Assembly (NCBI GenBank): GCA_002507565.1
Contig: MOXJ01000001.1
Span: 62,001 to 126,000 of the forward strand
DNA from: Candidatus Reconcilbacillus cellulovorans
GTDB lineage: Bacteria > Bacillota > Bacilli > Paenibacillales > Reconciliibacillaceae
Direction: 5' to 3'
DNA: 64,000 nt
Part shown: piece by piece, positions 44,904 through 54,585 of the stretch
How the letters are laid out: each line of letters begins with the position of its first letter
How positions within the stretch are numbered: the first letter of the stretch is position 1
Notes under the pieces: model-generated
Seen by the model: only the letters and a program-made list of their open reading frames with translations
The model's database searches: none
Told to the model about the DNA's origin: nothing
Program-made: the position numbers and the translations under genes

Positions 44904-46027
44904 AACGTTTCTGGATCGCCGCGGCGGCGGCTTTGGTCGCGTCCGCATGCGCTACTACGGGATGTTCGTCTATGTTTCCGCACACCAACAAAATCGAGGA
45001 AATTTCTCCTTCGCTGTTCGTTTACTTCGACGTCGGTCAACGGGAACCCTTGTCGTCGACTATTTTCGTGCCGACGGCCGGACTTCGGGAGAAACGTCAT
45101 TCGCTTACCGTGGAAGGCTCGATGATGAAACAGATGCGCGAGCGGCTGAACAATCGCCACACGCGGGAAATCCGAAGCGGTAAGATCAAAATGGTGTTTG
45201 TTTCGGAGCGGTTGGCGCGCCGCGGACTCTTTCCCGTCCTCAACGCACTGATGACCGACGAGGATGTTTCCGACAGGCTGTATCTTGCTGTTCTGCGCGG
45301 CGAAATGGACGAAAAAACGAAGCGCGGCATCGCCGAACAGGAGGCGTTCGATTTTTATCTGTACCGCATGTTTCGTCATTACGACCGGCGCGGCGGGATG
45401 GCGGTCACCGACCTGCACGCGTTTATGTCGCGCTATTTCAACGGTTACGGAGATCCGACGGCCCCCGTTTTTCACCTCGAACAAAATCGGTTCGTCTACG
45501 AAGGGATCGGGGCGTTCAGGCGTGACCGGCTGGTGCTCGTGCTGAACGGCGAGCAAAACGGCCTGTTCGAACTGATCCGCCGCAACCGCAATTTTCAGGC
45601 GACGCTGCCGCTTGCGGACATGCGCGTCGTGTTGTCCAGCGTCCGAAGCAACCGTAACGTTCAGATATCGGAAAAAGGCGGTCTCGAACTGTCCCTCCGA
45701 ATGACGGCGCGAATCGAAGAATATCAGGGAACGCTCGACCTGGGGAATCGCCGGGACGCGTTCCGACTCCGAGAAGCGATCGCGCGACGGCTCGAACAAC
45801 AAATTCAGGGCGTCCTCGAACGGCTTCAGGCCGCCGAATCGGATCCTGCGGCGTTCGGCATGCTGACGTTCGGGCCGATGCACCCGTCGCCATGGCCGCG
45901 TGACCGCTGGCAGCAAATCTGGTCGAAGATGCCGGTATCGGTCCGATGCGTGATTCAATTGACCAATCTCGGAACCGTATTTCCGAGACACCCGGACGAT
46001 TCCGCATCGGAGTCCCCGCCGCCATAA
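44900..46027 (+). CDS. GerAC family germinant receptor lipoprotein (operon 2), diverged
   Basis: The 375-residue product has a lipoprotein-like signal with candidate acylated Cys at 17 or 22. It lacks the CWDRRE start of typical Ger(x)C proteins (here CSSMFPHTNKIEEIS), but its length, position and the FVSERLARRGLFPVLNALM stretch fit the family. GTG 44900 has AAAAGGAGG upstream and overlaps the GerAB stop (GTGA). Its last 73 nt overlap the convergent glutamate-synthase-like gene. Identification rests largely on operon context, with weaker sequence support than in operon 1. Confidence 0.75.
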   Translation: MKRFWIAAAAALVASACATTGCSSMFPHTNKIEEISPSLFVYFDVGQREPLSSTIFVPTAGLREKRHSLTVEGSMMKQMRERLNNRHTREIRSGKIKMVFVSERLARRGLFPVLNALMTDEDVSDRLYLAVLRGEMDEKTKRGIAEQEAFDFYLYRMFRHYDRRGGMAVTDLHAFMSRYFNGYGDPTAPVFHLEQNRFVYEGIGAFRRDRLVLVLNGEQNGLFELIRRNRNFQATLPLADMRVVLSSVRSNRNVQISEKGGLELSLRMTARIEEYQGTLDLGNRRDAFRLREAIARRLEQQIQGVLERLQAAESDPAAFGMLTFGPMHPSPWPRDRWQQIWSKMPVSVRCVIQLTNLGTVFPRHPDDSASESPPP

Positions 46028-47400
46028 GCCGGACGAACGCCGGTGATCCGCGCCGTCTGCTCGTCGAGCGCCATCAGATCGTCCGGCGACAAATCGCGCA
46101 GCGACGTTTTGCCGAGCGCGCGGACGCCGACCTTCATCTCCTCGACGAACGACGCGAAAAATTTGCGCAAATGTTCGGCCGCCCGCTCAACATCGAATTG
46201 ATCGTTCAGCTTGCCGTTGTAATAGACCAGCTGGGTCGGCGGTTCGAACGGGACGGCCTTAGCGACCTGCACATGCGTCATCGCCCATAGCGCCGCGGTG
46301 CCGAGATAAACGCCGTCGGCGCCGAGCGCGATCGCTTTTAGACATTCGCCCGGCGTAAACAGGCCGCCGCCGACGAGCAACGTTACACCGTCGCGTTTGC
46401 CGCGGCGCGCAAGATGCCGGACCGCTCGACACAAGGCGTACATCGTCGGCAAGCCGAAATCATCCTGCAAAACGGGAACAGCCGCCTTCGCCCCGCCTTC
46501 GGCTCCGTCGAGGCAAATAAAATCGACATCGGCGGCCAATGCGGCGTCGAGATCGCGTTCCAGAAAGCGGCCGGCACAGCATTTGACGCCGACGGGAACG
46601 CCGTCGGTTTGCCGCCGGATATATTCCACCAGATGCGCTAAATCTTCCGGGCAGGTCAGCTCGGGAAAACGCGACGGCAAGACGGCGGGCTGTCCTGCCG
46701 GCAAGCGCATCCGCTCCCGCGCCGTTCCCTCGATCGACTCGGCCGGCAATACGACGCCGACGCCGGCGCTGGCGCCCTGGCCGAGTCGAATCTCGACGGC
46801 GTCGGCGAAACGGAACGTTTCGGAGAACCGCGCCCAATGCCCGGTATGAAACTGGACGATCATCTTTCGGGCCAACGCGCGCTCTTCCGGAAGAAGCGGC
46901 CCTTGACCCGTGTTGACAGCCGTGCCCGCCGCGGACGCGCCCTTCGCGAGCGCCAGGCGCAACTTTTCGCTGACGCCGACGCCGAAGCCCATGGCGCCGA
47001 GCAAAATCGGAATGTCGAGGCGAAGCGGCCGTCGGGCATAGGGGCCGACCGTCAACGACACGTCGACGGGCGTCGTCGGATCGATCGGCATCGGATGAAG
47101 TTGCGCAGGCGAAAACACAAGTCGTTGCCAAGGCGAGAGTCTCAGGGCCGAACCGAACGGACGCTCGATCAGCGTTCCTGTTTCCGCGCGCAAGGAATTT
47201 TCGATGGCCAAGTGCGGCGGCATCCGAAGAAACGCGGGCAGCATTTCCGCGACGTTTTCCTTGTAAGGATCCGTCACGACGCGGCGAACGGCGCGCCCGA
47301 CGACTCTCCGGAGGACCGTTCGCGCCGAAAAGACGACGACCGCCGCCCCTACGGCTAGAGCGGCGATCGTCCCGAAAAACGACCATACGAAAGCATGCAT
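45955..47400 (-). CDS. FMN-binding glutamate-synthase-family protein (YerD-like)
   Basis: The 481-residue protein has one N-terminal membrane helix and then an FMN-binding barrel related to the GltB synthase domain. LDIPILLGAMGFGVGVSEKLRLALAKGA, GVKCCAG, DFICLDGAEGGAKAA and LLVGGGLFTPGECLKAIALGADGVYLGTAAL match the barrel strands. It has no amidotransferase domain and no full iron-sulphur Cys set, so it is not a complete glutamate synthase. ATG 47400 has a GGGGGG box. A perfect sigma-G-type promoter lies 27 nt upstream, suggesting forespore expression. Its end overlaps the convergent GerAC gene. Confidence 0.88.
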   Translation of the reverse strand: MHAFVWSFFGTIAALAVGAAVVVFSARTVLRRVVGRAVRRVVTDPYKENVAEMLPAFLRMPPHLAIENSLRAETGTLIERPFGSALRLSPWQRLVFSPAQLHPMPIDPTTPVDVSLTVGPYARRPLRLDIPILLGAMGFGVGVSEKLRLALAKGASAAGTAVNTGQGPLLPEERALARKMIVQFHTGHWARFSETFRFADAVEIRLGQGASAGVGVVLPAESIEGTARERMRLPAGQPAVLPSRFPELTCPEDLAHLVEYIRRQTDGVPVGVKCCAGRFLERDLDAALAADVDFICLDGAEGGAKAAVPVLQDDFGLPTMYALCRAVRHLARRGKRDGVTLLVGGGLFTPGECLKAIALGADGVYLGTAALWAMTHVQVAKAVPFEPPTQLVYYNGKLNDQFDVERAAEHLRKFFASFVEEMKVGVRALGKTSLRDLSPDDLMALDEQTARITGVRPAYGGGDSDAESSGCLGNTVPRLVN

Positions 47401-47426
47401 GTCGGAACCCCCCGCCGTCCATCCGA

Positions 47427-47456
47427 TAGTATGGAAAATTCCGACACGCCTTATTC
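47427..47456 (-). promoter_or_regulatory. Sigma-G-type promoter of the glutamate-synthase-like gene
   Basis: On the minus strand GAATA (47456-47452), exactly 18 nt, then CATACTA (47433-47427) is a full match to GHATR-N18-CATWHTA, the forespore consensus. The start codon lies 27 nt downstream. Confidence 0.5.
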
Positions 47457-47467
47457 GCATCGGTCGA

Positions 47468-50182
47468 CTACGGCTTTTTTTCGATTTCGAGAATTTCGCC
47501 GTGTCGCACGTAGACGTCGACGGCGTCCCCGTCCCGGAGCTGGGCGGGGTCCAGGCGGGTCGTTCCCGAATGCACGTAGGCTCTCGGATGCAGCGTATAT
47601 ACGCCCTGATCGTTCGTCGAACGCAATTTCAGCCGGACGGTTCGCGTCGCGGCGTCGTAGGAAGAAAAGACGCGCGCCTCGCGGACGTACACCGCAACCA
47701 CGAGATTGCCGGCGTCGTCCTGCAAGATTTCAACGCGGTCGCCGGACGAAAGTCCCCCGAGGCCGATCGCCGCCCCGCCGCGGTACACTTCCACCGTTCC
47801 CGCCGCCGTCAGCGTCCGCTCCGCCGAATCGGCGTCGACGACCGTCAATTTGCCCGTTGCGACGTCGACGGCGCGCACCTGCCCCCGCACGGCTTCCGTC
47901 AGAACCACTTTCTCCAACTGCGGCCCGAAAAACCGGAACCATGCGGTTTCACCCGTCGAGACGGCGTTCAACCGGACAGCGCCGACGCCTTTTCGCTCGA
48001 CCGTCACCGACGACGAAATCACGTACGTCGCGGAAACCCCCGTCGTCCAATCCGTCGCCGTCAGCTTGCCGCCCGCGGCGTCGACGGCGGAAATGCGCAT
48101 CGGAACGTCGCGCCGGACGGTAATCCATTCGACGCGGTCCTGCGCGGCGTTCAGCCGCACCTCGACCCGGTCGCCGAGTCTCAGATCGGCGATGCCGGCG
48201 GGGTTTTTCAGCGGAACGAGGACGACCGGAACATCGGCGATCCGCAACGTCACGAAATCGCCGCCCGCAACCTGAACGGTCAGCTGTTTCGACTGGGCGT
48301 CGAGGCGATAGAGAACGCCGGAATAGACGCTGCCCAGCCGCACGCGCAGGATGCGGTCGCCGCTTGCCACCGTCACGTCGACGCGTTTACCGCGCGGGAA
48401 AACGGCGGAAAACATCGAGAGCGGAACCGCCGACCCGTCGGCGACGAGCTCGACGGAATCATCAAGCCGAAACGCCGCGGGCTTGCCGTCCGGCAAGGTC
48501 AGCGTCAGCGTTTTGGTCGGCTCGTCGTACACGACGACCGACGCTCCGTAATACGTGCGGATGTTGCGCTTCAACACGCGGACGGCGACAATTTTGCCTC
48601 CGCCGATTTCCAGGCGCAGTTCGTCACCGGCGATAAGTTCGGACAGCGACAAGGACGTTTCGTTCCAGAAGACGGCCGCGCCTTCCGCCGCCGGGCGCGT
48701 TGCGTATTCGCCGTTCGCCCCGCGGACGGTGATGAGCTGTTCGACTCCGTCGCGGACGAGCCCAACGAACGTTCCGATGCTCCATTCCTCGGCCGTCTGC
48801 AAAACGACGTCGATACGGCGCACGATTCCGTCTACCGTTTCCAGCTGCAACGGGTCGCCCGGCAACAGCTGATCGGCCGACACGGGCTGATCTTTCAAAA
48901 AAATCGGCACGTTTTCGGCCACCTCAAACGTCTCCGTCGTCCCCGACGCCGTCCGAACCGTGATGCGCGAGCGGCCGGAATCGATCGACACGAACGCGGC
49001 CTGCACGGTCCGCCGCTCCGACAGACGTTTGACGACCAGACGAAACGGCTTGGCGCCCGGGATGTTGAGCTGCTGCAATTCGACGATGCTGCCCGGCGCG
49101 ACGCTGCCGAGGTCGACGCCGCGTCCCTCGGCGTCGGTCGCGGTGACACGGCCGTCCAGTTCGAAATGTTGGATCTTGCCGTCGATGTCCAGATCGACGG
49201 TTAGCGCCGCAAGATCCAGGGACGCCACCCGTCCTTCGAAGATCCGGACGTCCGGCCGATCGGCCGTTCGTTCAAGATAAAGCGCCTTGCCGTCGCGAAC
49301 GATCGCGTAAACCGGGTAGCCGGGTGAAAACGCCGACCGATCCAGCCGGACCGTATCGGCCCCTGCGCCGAACAGCGGAACATCGTCGGCGACGGCGATC
49401 TCCCGTATGCCGTTCGGCGTGTAGATCTGAAGCGAACCGCCCGCCCACCGCACGGCAACGCCTTCCAGCACATCGGGATGCCGCACGGGCGACCATTTTT
49501 CGCTCCGGCTGAGAATCGCCGCCATCTGCGCGCGGGTAATCTCTTTTTTCGGTTGAAAACGCCCGTCCTCGAACCCCGTGACGATGCCGAGTTCGGCGGC
49601 GAGCCTGACGTAACCGAGATGCTCCGGCGCGATGTCGGCGTCGTCGCGAAAAACGGCCCCTCCGGCCGCCGCTTTCGCCTCGGCGTCGGCCTGCTTGCCG
49701 AACGCTCGCAGCACCGTCCGCGCGACCCACTCGCGGGAAGCCGGCTGTTCACCCCACACCTTCCCCGCTTCCCGCACCGACACTTCGTGTTCATAGCCGA
49801 CGTCGATCCAGCGCCGGCTTGCGGCTACGGCGACATAGTTCCGCGCGTAGTCCTGTACGCCGAACGGCAAAACGGCCTCTGTTCCCGACTGAAGCGCCTC
49901 GTCTTTAAGACCGAGCATGCGCACGAGCATGATCAGCACATCGGCGCGATTGACGGAATCATTCGGACTATACACTCCGACCCCCGTTCCCTCGACGACG
50001 CCCTGCAGCGCGAGTTTCGCAATGTGTTTGGCCGCCCAGTGTGTTTCCGGCACGTCCGCGAAACGGCCCGCAGTCGGAACTTCCGCCCGCGCCTCCAGCA
50101 AAAACGCCGGGGCGTACCCGCCCGACGCCAGAGACGCCGCCAACGCGACGGTCAGCGCAATTCGTGCTTTTCCCCGTTTCAA
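47468..50182 (-). CDS. SLH-domain cell-surface protein with beta-rich repeats
   Basis: The 904-residue protein has a signal peptide and three N-terminal S-layer-homology domains (about 40-95, 105-165, 175-235), recognisable by FADVPETHWAAKHI and RFQPKKEITRAQMAAIL. SLH domains anchor proteins to pyruvylated wall polymers. The remaining 650 residues form about eight diverged beta-rich units with a V-x-A/V-D-x-x-x-G-K-L-T-V pattern and no catalytic motif that I recognise. The ATG is 23 nt after the GerMN stop, in an operon with the amidase. A structural or wall-scaffold role is likely (inference). Confidence 0.9.
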   Translation of the reverse strand: MKRGKARIALTVALAASLASGGYAPAFLLEARAEVPTAGRFADVPETHWAAKHIAKLALQGVVEGTGVGVYSPNDSVNRADVLIMLVRMLGLKDEALQSGTEAVLPFGVQDYARNYVAVAASRRWIDVGYEHEVSVREAGKVWGEQPASREWVARTVLRAFGKQADAEAKAAAGGAVFRDDADIAPEHLGYVRLAAELGIVTGFEDGRFQPKKEITRAQMAAILSRSEKWSPVRHPDVLEGVAVRWAGGSLQIYTPNGIREIAVADDVPLFGAGADTVRLDRSAFSPGYPVYAIVRDGKALYLERTADRPDVRIFEGRVASLDLAALTVDLDIDGKIQHFELDGRVTATDAEGRGVDLGSVAPGSIVELQQLNIPGAKPFRLVVKRLSERRTVQAAFVSIDSGRSRITVRTASGTTETFEVAENVPIFLKDQPVSADQLLPGDPLQLETVDGIVRRIDVVLQTAEEWSIGTFVGLVRDGVEQLITVRGANGEYATRPAAEGAAVFWNETSLSLSELIAGDELRLEIGGGKIVAVRVLKRNIRTYYGASVVVYDEPTKTLTLTLPDGKPAAFRLDDSVELVADGSAVPLSMFSAVFPRGKRVDVTVASGDRILRVRLGSVYSGVLYRLDAQSKQLTVQVAGGDFVTLRIADVPVVLVPLKNPAGIADLRLGDRVEVRLNAAQDRVEWITVRRDVPMRISAVDAAGGKLTATDWTTGVSATYVISSSVTVERKGVGAVRLNAVSTGETAWFRFFGPQLEKVVLTEAVRGQVRAVDVATGKLTVVDADSAERTLTAAGTVEVYRGGAAIGLGGLSSGDRVEILQDDAGNLVVAVYVREARVFSSYDAATRTVRLKLRSTNDQGVYTLHPRAYVHSGTTRLDPAQLRDGDAVDVYVRHGEILEIEKKP

Positions 50183-50205
50183 CGCCCGATTCTCCCCTCT
50201 TGAGT

Positions 50206-50757
50206 TCAGCCCCGCACCATCGGATAAGGCAACTCGACGTGTCCCATCAGAGTTTCCGCCCGCCGTCCATCTACGGTCATTTCCACCGAGCGGACGTCGT
50301 CGAACTGGAAGAACGTCCGCTTTAACGCTTCAACCAGCAACAGCTCTCCCGGCGATCCGAGACGGCCTTCCTCGCGTATGCGGACATCGATGCGAAGGAC
50401 GCCGTCGGCCAACGACACCGATCGCACCTCAAGCGCCTTCGTCAAGGCGACGGAACCGTCGCCCGGCGAGCTTGCCATTTCCGACAGAGCGCGCCGCACC
50501 AGCGTCGGCGTATCGGCCTTCTTAACGGCGACGGAACGCTCGACCAGACGTTCCAGCTGCGGATCGCCGAAATACACGCGCAGCTCGACCATCTCGACCG
50601 GCGAAGGAGGCGGCGACGGCGAAACGGCCGTCGTTTCGCCCGCCTGTCCGTTCGACCCGTTCGCGCCCGTTTTGGAAAAACCGCAACCGGCCGTCAAAAG
50701 CGTCAAAACGGCCCATGCCGCGACGACCGCCGCGACGGCCAACCGCCTGCTACCCAT
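50206..50757 (-). CDS. GerMN domain lipoprotein
   Basis: The 183-residue product has a lipoprotein signal with LLTAGCGFS as lipobox, a Ser/Pro-rich linker, and a GerMN (Spo0M/GerM-like) domain. In the latter VYFGDPQLERLVERSVAV and GELLLVEALKRTFFQF are visible. GerM of B. subtilis is needed for engulfment, cortex formation and germination; whether this single-domain form does the same is inference. ATG 50757 follows GAGGGGA and starts 1 nt after the amidase stop, so translation is coupled. Confidence 0.85.
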   Translation of the reverse strand: MGSRRLAVAAVVAAWAVLTLLTAGCGFSKTGANGSNGQAGETTAVSPSPPPSPVEMVELRVYFGDPQLERLVERSVAVKKADTPTLVRRALSEMASSPGDGSVALTKALEVRSVSLADGVLRIDVRIREEGRLGSPGELLLVEALKRTFFQFDDVRSVEMTVDGRRAETLMGHVELPYPMVRG

Positions 50758-50758
50758 C

Positions 50759-52330
50759 TTACGTCCCCTCCGACCCGATGCCGAGCGCCGACTTAACCGC
50801 GTCGGCGATCGCCTCGGCGACGCGGGCCTGAAAATCGTCTTTGAGCAACCATTCCTCGTTCGCGGGATGATCCAGATATCCGACTTCCAGCAAGACCGAC
50901 GGCATGGCGGTTTCGCGCACGACGTAAAAAGGCTTTTGCCGGACGCCGCGATCCGCAAACCCCGTCGCCGCTACGACACGCCGGTGGACTTCCTGCGCGA
51001 ACGAAAGACTCCGCTCATGAAAATAATAAGTCTCCGTCCCGTGAACGCTGCCGTTATACTTGTTGCCGTGGATCGAAATGAACAAATCGGCGTTCAGGCC
51101 GTTGGCGAGCGCGACCCGCTGCTCCAGCGTCGGGTATGTATCGTCGCTTCTCGTCATAACCGGCCGAACGGTCGGCTCGCGGACGAGACGGTCGTATACT
51201 TTTTTCGCCAGCGATAGCGTAAAATCCTTCTCGAAGATGCGGTATTTTCCCGAAGTCGCGCCGGGATCGGTTCCGCCGTGGCCGGGGTCGATGACGACGA
51301 CGTACCGCTCGAGATCGATTTTGAAAAACGAATAATTCGGCCATTCGACCGGCGTCTGGCGCGGCGCAAGGCGGACGCCGGGCCGCGTTTCCAGCACGAG
51401 ACGGACCTTGTCGGGATGCTGGGCATAACGGATGCGCGCGACGCGACCGGAGGAAACGGCGATCGTCCCTTCTCCTTTCGTCATCCGCGCCGCAAGCGGC
51501 TCCGACAACAAAACGCCGGGCAGATCGATCACGGCGCGGTCCGGTTCTTTTAGATAAAAGACTTGGGCGTCGGCGACCGGCGGCGTTCCCGTCCATCCGA
51601 TCATGAGACAGTCGCCGAAAAGCCGGATCTCCGCCACCGCTAGGCCGGCTTCGGCGGAAGTAACGGCGGTAGGCGCCTGCGCCGGCTCTGCGACGGGCGA
51701 CGGCGTCGGCAACGCCCCAACGGGAGGCGGACAGGCCGTTTCCGTCTCCTTCCCCGTATCGTAACGACCGGGCGTCGGCGAAGGCGATGGCGTCGGAGAC
51801 GGCGACCCGGACGGGCTCGATTTCGGCGCATTCTCGCCGCCCGACGCGCCGGAAGTCCCGCCGGAACCCGGCGACGGCGACGAGGCGCGCGGCGACCACA
51901 AAAAGACGGAATATGACCGGTCGTCCCATCCGACCGTCAATCCGAACGTCTCCGCGACGAATCGAATCGGCACGTAAGTCGACTGATCGATGATCTGCGG
52001 GGGGACGTCAAGCTCGCGCGAAACGCCGTCGACCACGGCCCATCGGCGTCCGACCTGCAGGTCGATCCGGCGTTCGCCCCGGCGGATGTCGATGCGGCGA
52101 TCGGACGGATTCCAGTCGACTGAAGCGCCCAGCGATTCCGAAACGAGCCGGATCGGCACGAGCGTCCGCCCGTCGACGATCCGCGGCGGCTTGTCCGACG
52201 AAAGCGGCCGACCGTCCAAAAGCATGGCGAGCTTCGGTTCCGTTGCGGCCTCGGCCGCAGAAGTTCCCGCCGACAAAAAAACCGCGGAAACGATCAGACC
52301 TGACAAAAAAACCGCAACTCCGCGCCTCAT
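50759..52330 (-). CDS. N-acetylmuramoyl-L-alanine amidase with stalk and AMIN domains
   Basis: The 523-residue exported enzyme cleaves the amide between N-acetylmuramic acid and stem peptides. Order: signal peptide; copper-amine-oxidase-like stalk domain (about 30-150, with VDGRTLVPIRLVSESLG and IDQSTYVPIRFVAETFG); a Ser/Pro/Gly linker; an AMIN-like beta domain (215-310); and Amidase_3 (335-520). The Amidase_3 zinc ligands are in VIDPGHGGTDPG, SIHGNKYNG and VLLEVGYL. ATG 52330 is preferred over the frame start at 52366, having AGGGG 9 nt upstream. It heads the operon with GerMN and SLH proteins. Confidence 0.93.
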   Translation of the reverse strand: MRRGVAVFLSGLIVSAVFLSAGTSAAEAATEPKLAMLLDGRPLSSDKPPRIVDGRTLVPIRLVSESLGASVDWNPSDRRIDIRRGERRIDLQVGRRWAVVDGVSRELDVPPQIIDQSTYVPIRFVAETFGLTVGWDDRSYSVFLWSPRASSPSPGSGGTSGASGGENAPKSSPSGSPSPTPSPSPTPGRYDTGKETETACPPPVGALPTPSPVAEPAQAPTAVTSAEAGLAVAEIRLFGDCLMIGWTGTPPVADAQVFYLKEPDRAVIDLPGVLLSEPLAARMTKGEGTIAVSSGRVARIRYAQHPDKVRLVLETRPGVRLAPRQTPVEWPNYSFFKIDLERYVVVIDPGHGGTDPGATSGKYRIFEKDFTLSLAKKVYDRLVREPTVRPVMTRSDDTYPTLEQRVALANGLNADLFISIHGNKYNGSVHGTETYYFHERSLSFAQEVHRRVVAATGFADRGVRQKPFYVVRETAMPSVLLEVGYLDHPANEEWLLKDDFQARVAEAIADAVKSALGIGSEGT

Positions 52331-52418
52331 GCCACACCCCTGCCATCGAAACATGTCGTGTGCCATTTAATTGGACGCGGATTGCGGTCGAAAAGTTGCG
52401 CTTTCGTTCGGCCGGATT

Positions 52419-53012
52419 TCACACGATCGGATGCGCGGCTTCGTATGCGGCGATTTTTTCTTCCAGCCGCAGCGTCAGACCGATGTCGTCGAGCCCCTCC
52501 AACAAAGTTTGCCTGCGGTGTTCGTCGATCTCGAACGGTTCGCAGAAGCCGTCGTCGTCGCTGACGATTTTTTGCTCGAGATCGACCGTAAGGCGGTACC
52601 CTTCGCGTGCGAACGTCCGGCGGAACAGTTCGTCGACGCGGTCTTCCGGAAGGACGACCGGCAAAATGCCGTTTTTAAAGCAGTTATTGTAGAAAATATC
52701 AGCAAAACTCGGCGCGATGATCGTCCTGAAACCGTAATCCAAAATCGCCCACGGCGCATGTTCGCGTGACGAGCCGCAGCCGAAGTTGGCCCGCGCGAGC
52801 AGGACCGAGGCGCCGCGGTAACGCGGCTTATTGAGCTCGAAATCCGGTTTCGGATTGCCGTTTTCGTCGAAACGCCACTCGTAGAACAAGAACTGCCCGA
52901 ACCCCGTGCGCTCGATCCGCTTCAGAAACTGCTTCGGAACGATCGCGTCGGTGTCGACGTTGACGCGGTCGATCGGCGCGACCAAGCCGGTATGCTTGCG
53001 AAAAGGTTCCAA
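52419..53012 (-). CDS. leuD: 3-isopropylmalate dehydratase small subunit
   Basis: LeuD is the swivelling domain of the isomerase that converts 2- to 3-isopropylmalate in leucine synthesis. The 197-residue product has [15 protein letters not shown] at the N-terminus and [19 protein letters not shown] for the substrate phosphate/carboxylate contacts. The TTG start at 53012 is preferred, with a GGGGGG run 8 nt before it. No earlier ATG in frame gives a sensible start. It is 43 nt downstream of leuC. leuA and leuB are not in the window. Confidence 0.94.
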   Translation of the reverse strand: MEPFRKHTGLVAPIDRVNVDTDAIVPKQFLKRIERTGFGQFLFYEWRFDENGNPKPDFELNKPRYRGASVLLARANFGCGSSREHAPWAILDYGFRTIIAPSFADIFYNNCFKNGILPVVLPEDRVDELFRRTFAREGYRLTVDLEQKIVSDDDGFCEPFEIDEHRRQTLLEGLDDIGLTLRLEEKIAAYEAAHPIV

Positions 53013-53055
53013 CCTTTCGTCCCCCCCAAAATGCACATGCAAAATGCCGGCCACT

Positions 53056-54483
53056 TCAGCCGACGGGCGCGGGTTCGCTTTTGTATTTCCAATCGCGCAC
53101 ATCGACGAAATGCCCCATGATCGCCGCCGCGGCCGCCATCGGCGGGCTGACGAGATGCGTCCGACCGCCCCGGCCCTGACGACCTTCAAAATTGCGGTTC
53201 GAAGTCGAGGCGCACCGCTCGCCGGGACGAAGTACGTCGGGGTTCATGCCGAGGCACATGCTGCACCCGGGTTCCCGCCATTCGAAACCGGCCTCGATGA
53301 AAATCTTGTCCAGGCCCTCGCGCTCCGCCTGCGCCTTGACGCGCCCGGAACCCGGCACGACGATTGCGCGGACGTGCGGCGCCACCTTGTAGCCGCGGAC
53401 GACGGCGGCTGCCGCGCGCAAATCCTCGATACGCGCGTTCGTGCACGATCCGATGAAAACGACGTCGATCTTGATGTCGGTCATTTTCGTACCCGGCGTA
53501 AGTCCCATATACTCGAGCGCGCGCGCCGCAGCCTTACGCTGCGTTTCGGTCGGAAAATCGTTCGGATCGGGCACGACGCCGTCGATGCCGACGCCCATGC
53601 CCGGGCTCGTTCCCCACGTCACCTGCGGCACGAGCGACTCGACGTCGAACTCGACGACGCGGTCGAAGACGGCCCCTTCGTCCGTGCGCAGCCGTTTCCA
53701 TTCCTCGACCTTACGGTCGAACGCGGCGCCCTTCGGGGCGTAATCGCGCCCGCGCAAATATTCGAACGTTTTGTCGTCCGGAGCGATCATACCTGCGCGT
53801 GCTCCCGCCTCGATCGACATATTGCAGACCGTCATCCGCTCTTCCATGGAGAGGTCGCGGATCGCCTCGCCGGTATACTCGACGACGTGGCCGGTCGCAA
53901 AATCGGTGCCGTATTTCGCGATCAGGCCGAGAATCATGTCCTTAGCCGTAATGCCCGGCTTGCGCCGGCCGACGAACCGGACTTCCATCGTCTTCGGCTT
54001 CGCCTGCCAGAGGCATTGTGTCGCCAGCACGTGTTCGACCTCGCTCGTGCCGATGCCGAACGCGAGCGCGCCGAACGCGCCGTGCGTCGACGTGTGGCTG
54101 TCGCCGCATACGATCGTTTTGCCCGGTTGCGTCAGACCGAGCTCGGGTCCCATGACGTGCACGATCCCCTGATCGATATCGTTCAGGTCGAACAAGCGAA
54201 TGCCGAATTCCTTGCAGTTGCGGACCAACGTCTCGACCTGCTGGCGGGAAATCGGATCGGTGATGTTGTGCCGATCCGGTGTCGTCGGCACATTGTGGTC
54301 CATCGTCGCGAACGTCAGATCGGGCCGCCGCACCTTGCGGCCGGCCAGCCGCAATCCCTCGAACGCCTGCGGCGACGTCACCTCGTGAACGAGATGAAGA
54401 TCGATGTAGAGCAACGTCGGCTTGCCTTCTTCCTCGTGGACGACGTGATTTTCCCAAATTTTTTCGAACATCGTTTTCGCCAT
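53056..54483 (-). CDS. leuC: 3-isopropylmalate dehydratase large subunit
   Basis: The 475-residue aconitase-type subunit binds a [4Fe-4S] cluster through Cys in FIGSCTNAR and [30 protein letters not shown] is the conserved active-site region. It works with LeuD in the second step of leucine synthesis. The ATG at 54483 has GGAGGAAAGAGGGA upstream. It is transcribed divergently from a LysR regulator across an AT-rich region with two operator-like palindromes, so leucine or intermediate-responsive control is likely. Confidence 0.96.
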   Translation of the reverse strand: MAKTMFEKIWENHVVHEEEGKPTLLYIDLHLVHEVTSPQAFEGLRLAGRKVRRPDLTFATMDHNVPTTPDRHNITDPISRQQVETLVRNCKEFGIRLFDLNDIDQGIVHVMGPELGLTQPGKTIVCGDSHTSTHGAFGALAFGIGTSEVEHVLATQCLWQAKPKTMEVRFVGRRKPGITAKDMILGLIAKYGTDFATGHVVEYTGEAIRDLSMEERMTVCNMSIEAGARAGMIAPDDKTFEYLRGRDYAPKGAAFDRKVEEWKRLRTDEGAVFDRVVEFDVESLVPQVTWGTSPGMGVGIDGVVPDPNDFPTETQRKAAARALEYMGLTPGTKMTDIKIDVVFIGSCTNARIEDLRAAAAVVRGYKVAPHVRAIVVPGSGRVKAQAEREGLDKIFIEAGFEWREPGCSMCLGMNPDVLRPGERCASTSNRNFEGRQGRGGRTHLVSPPMAAAAAIMGHFVDVRDWKYKSEPAPVG

Positions 54484-54551
54484 CGTCGACGTCCCTCTTT
54501 CCTCCGTCGCTTTTCCATCATCATATCATAGACGGCCTCATTGATCAAAGA

Positions 54552-54564
54552 TATAATAATTATA
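54552..54564. promoter_or_regulatory. LysR-type operator box 1
   Basis: TATAATAATTATA is a T-N11-A palindrome with perfect 6-bp arms. It lies in a markedly AT-rich island within GC-rich DNA and overlaps TATAAT-like -10 hexamers on both strands. Confidence 0.5.
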
Positions 54565-54570
54565 ACATCG

Positions 54571-54585
54571 ATAGATCAAATCTAT
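54571..54585. promoter_or_regulatory. LysR-type operator box 2
   Basis: ATAGAT-CAA-ATCTAT is a perfect inverted repeat containing the T-N11-A motif. Its centre is 20 bp (two helical turns) from box 1. It lies 25 nt before the lysR start, the usual place for the autoregulatory recognition site. Confidence 0.6.

Noticed and set aside
47399-49204. 601-codon plus-strand open frame
   Set aside because: It is antisense to the SLH protein gene, with low-complexity Arg/Asp/Ala composition and no recognisable motif.
52906-54531. 541-codon plus-strand open frame
   Set aside because: It is antisense to leuC and leuD, both of which are unambiguous.
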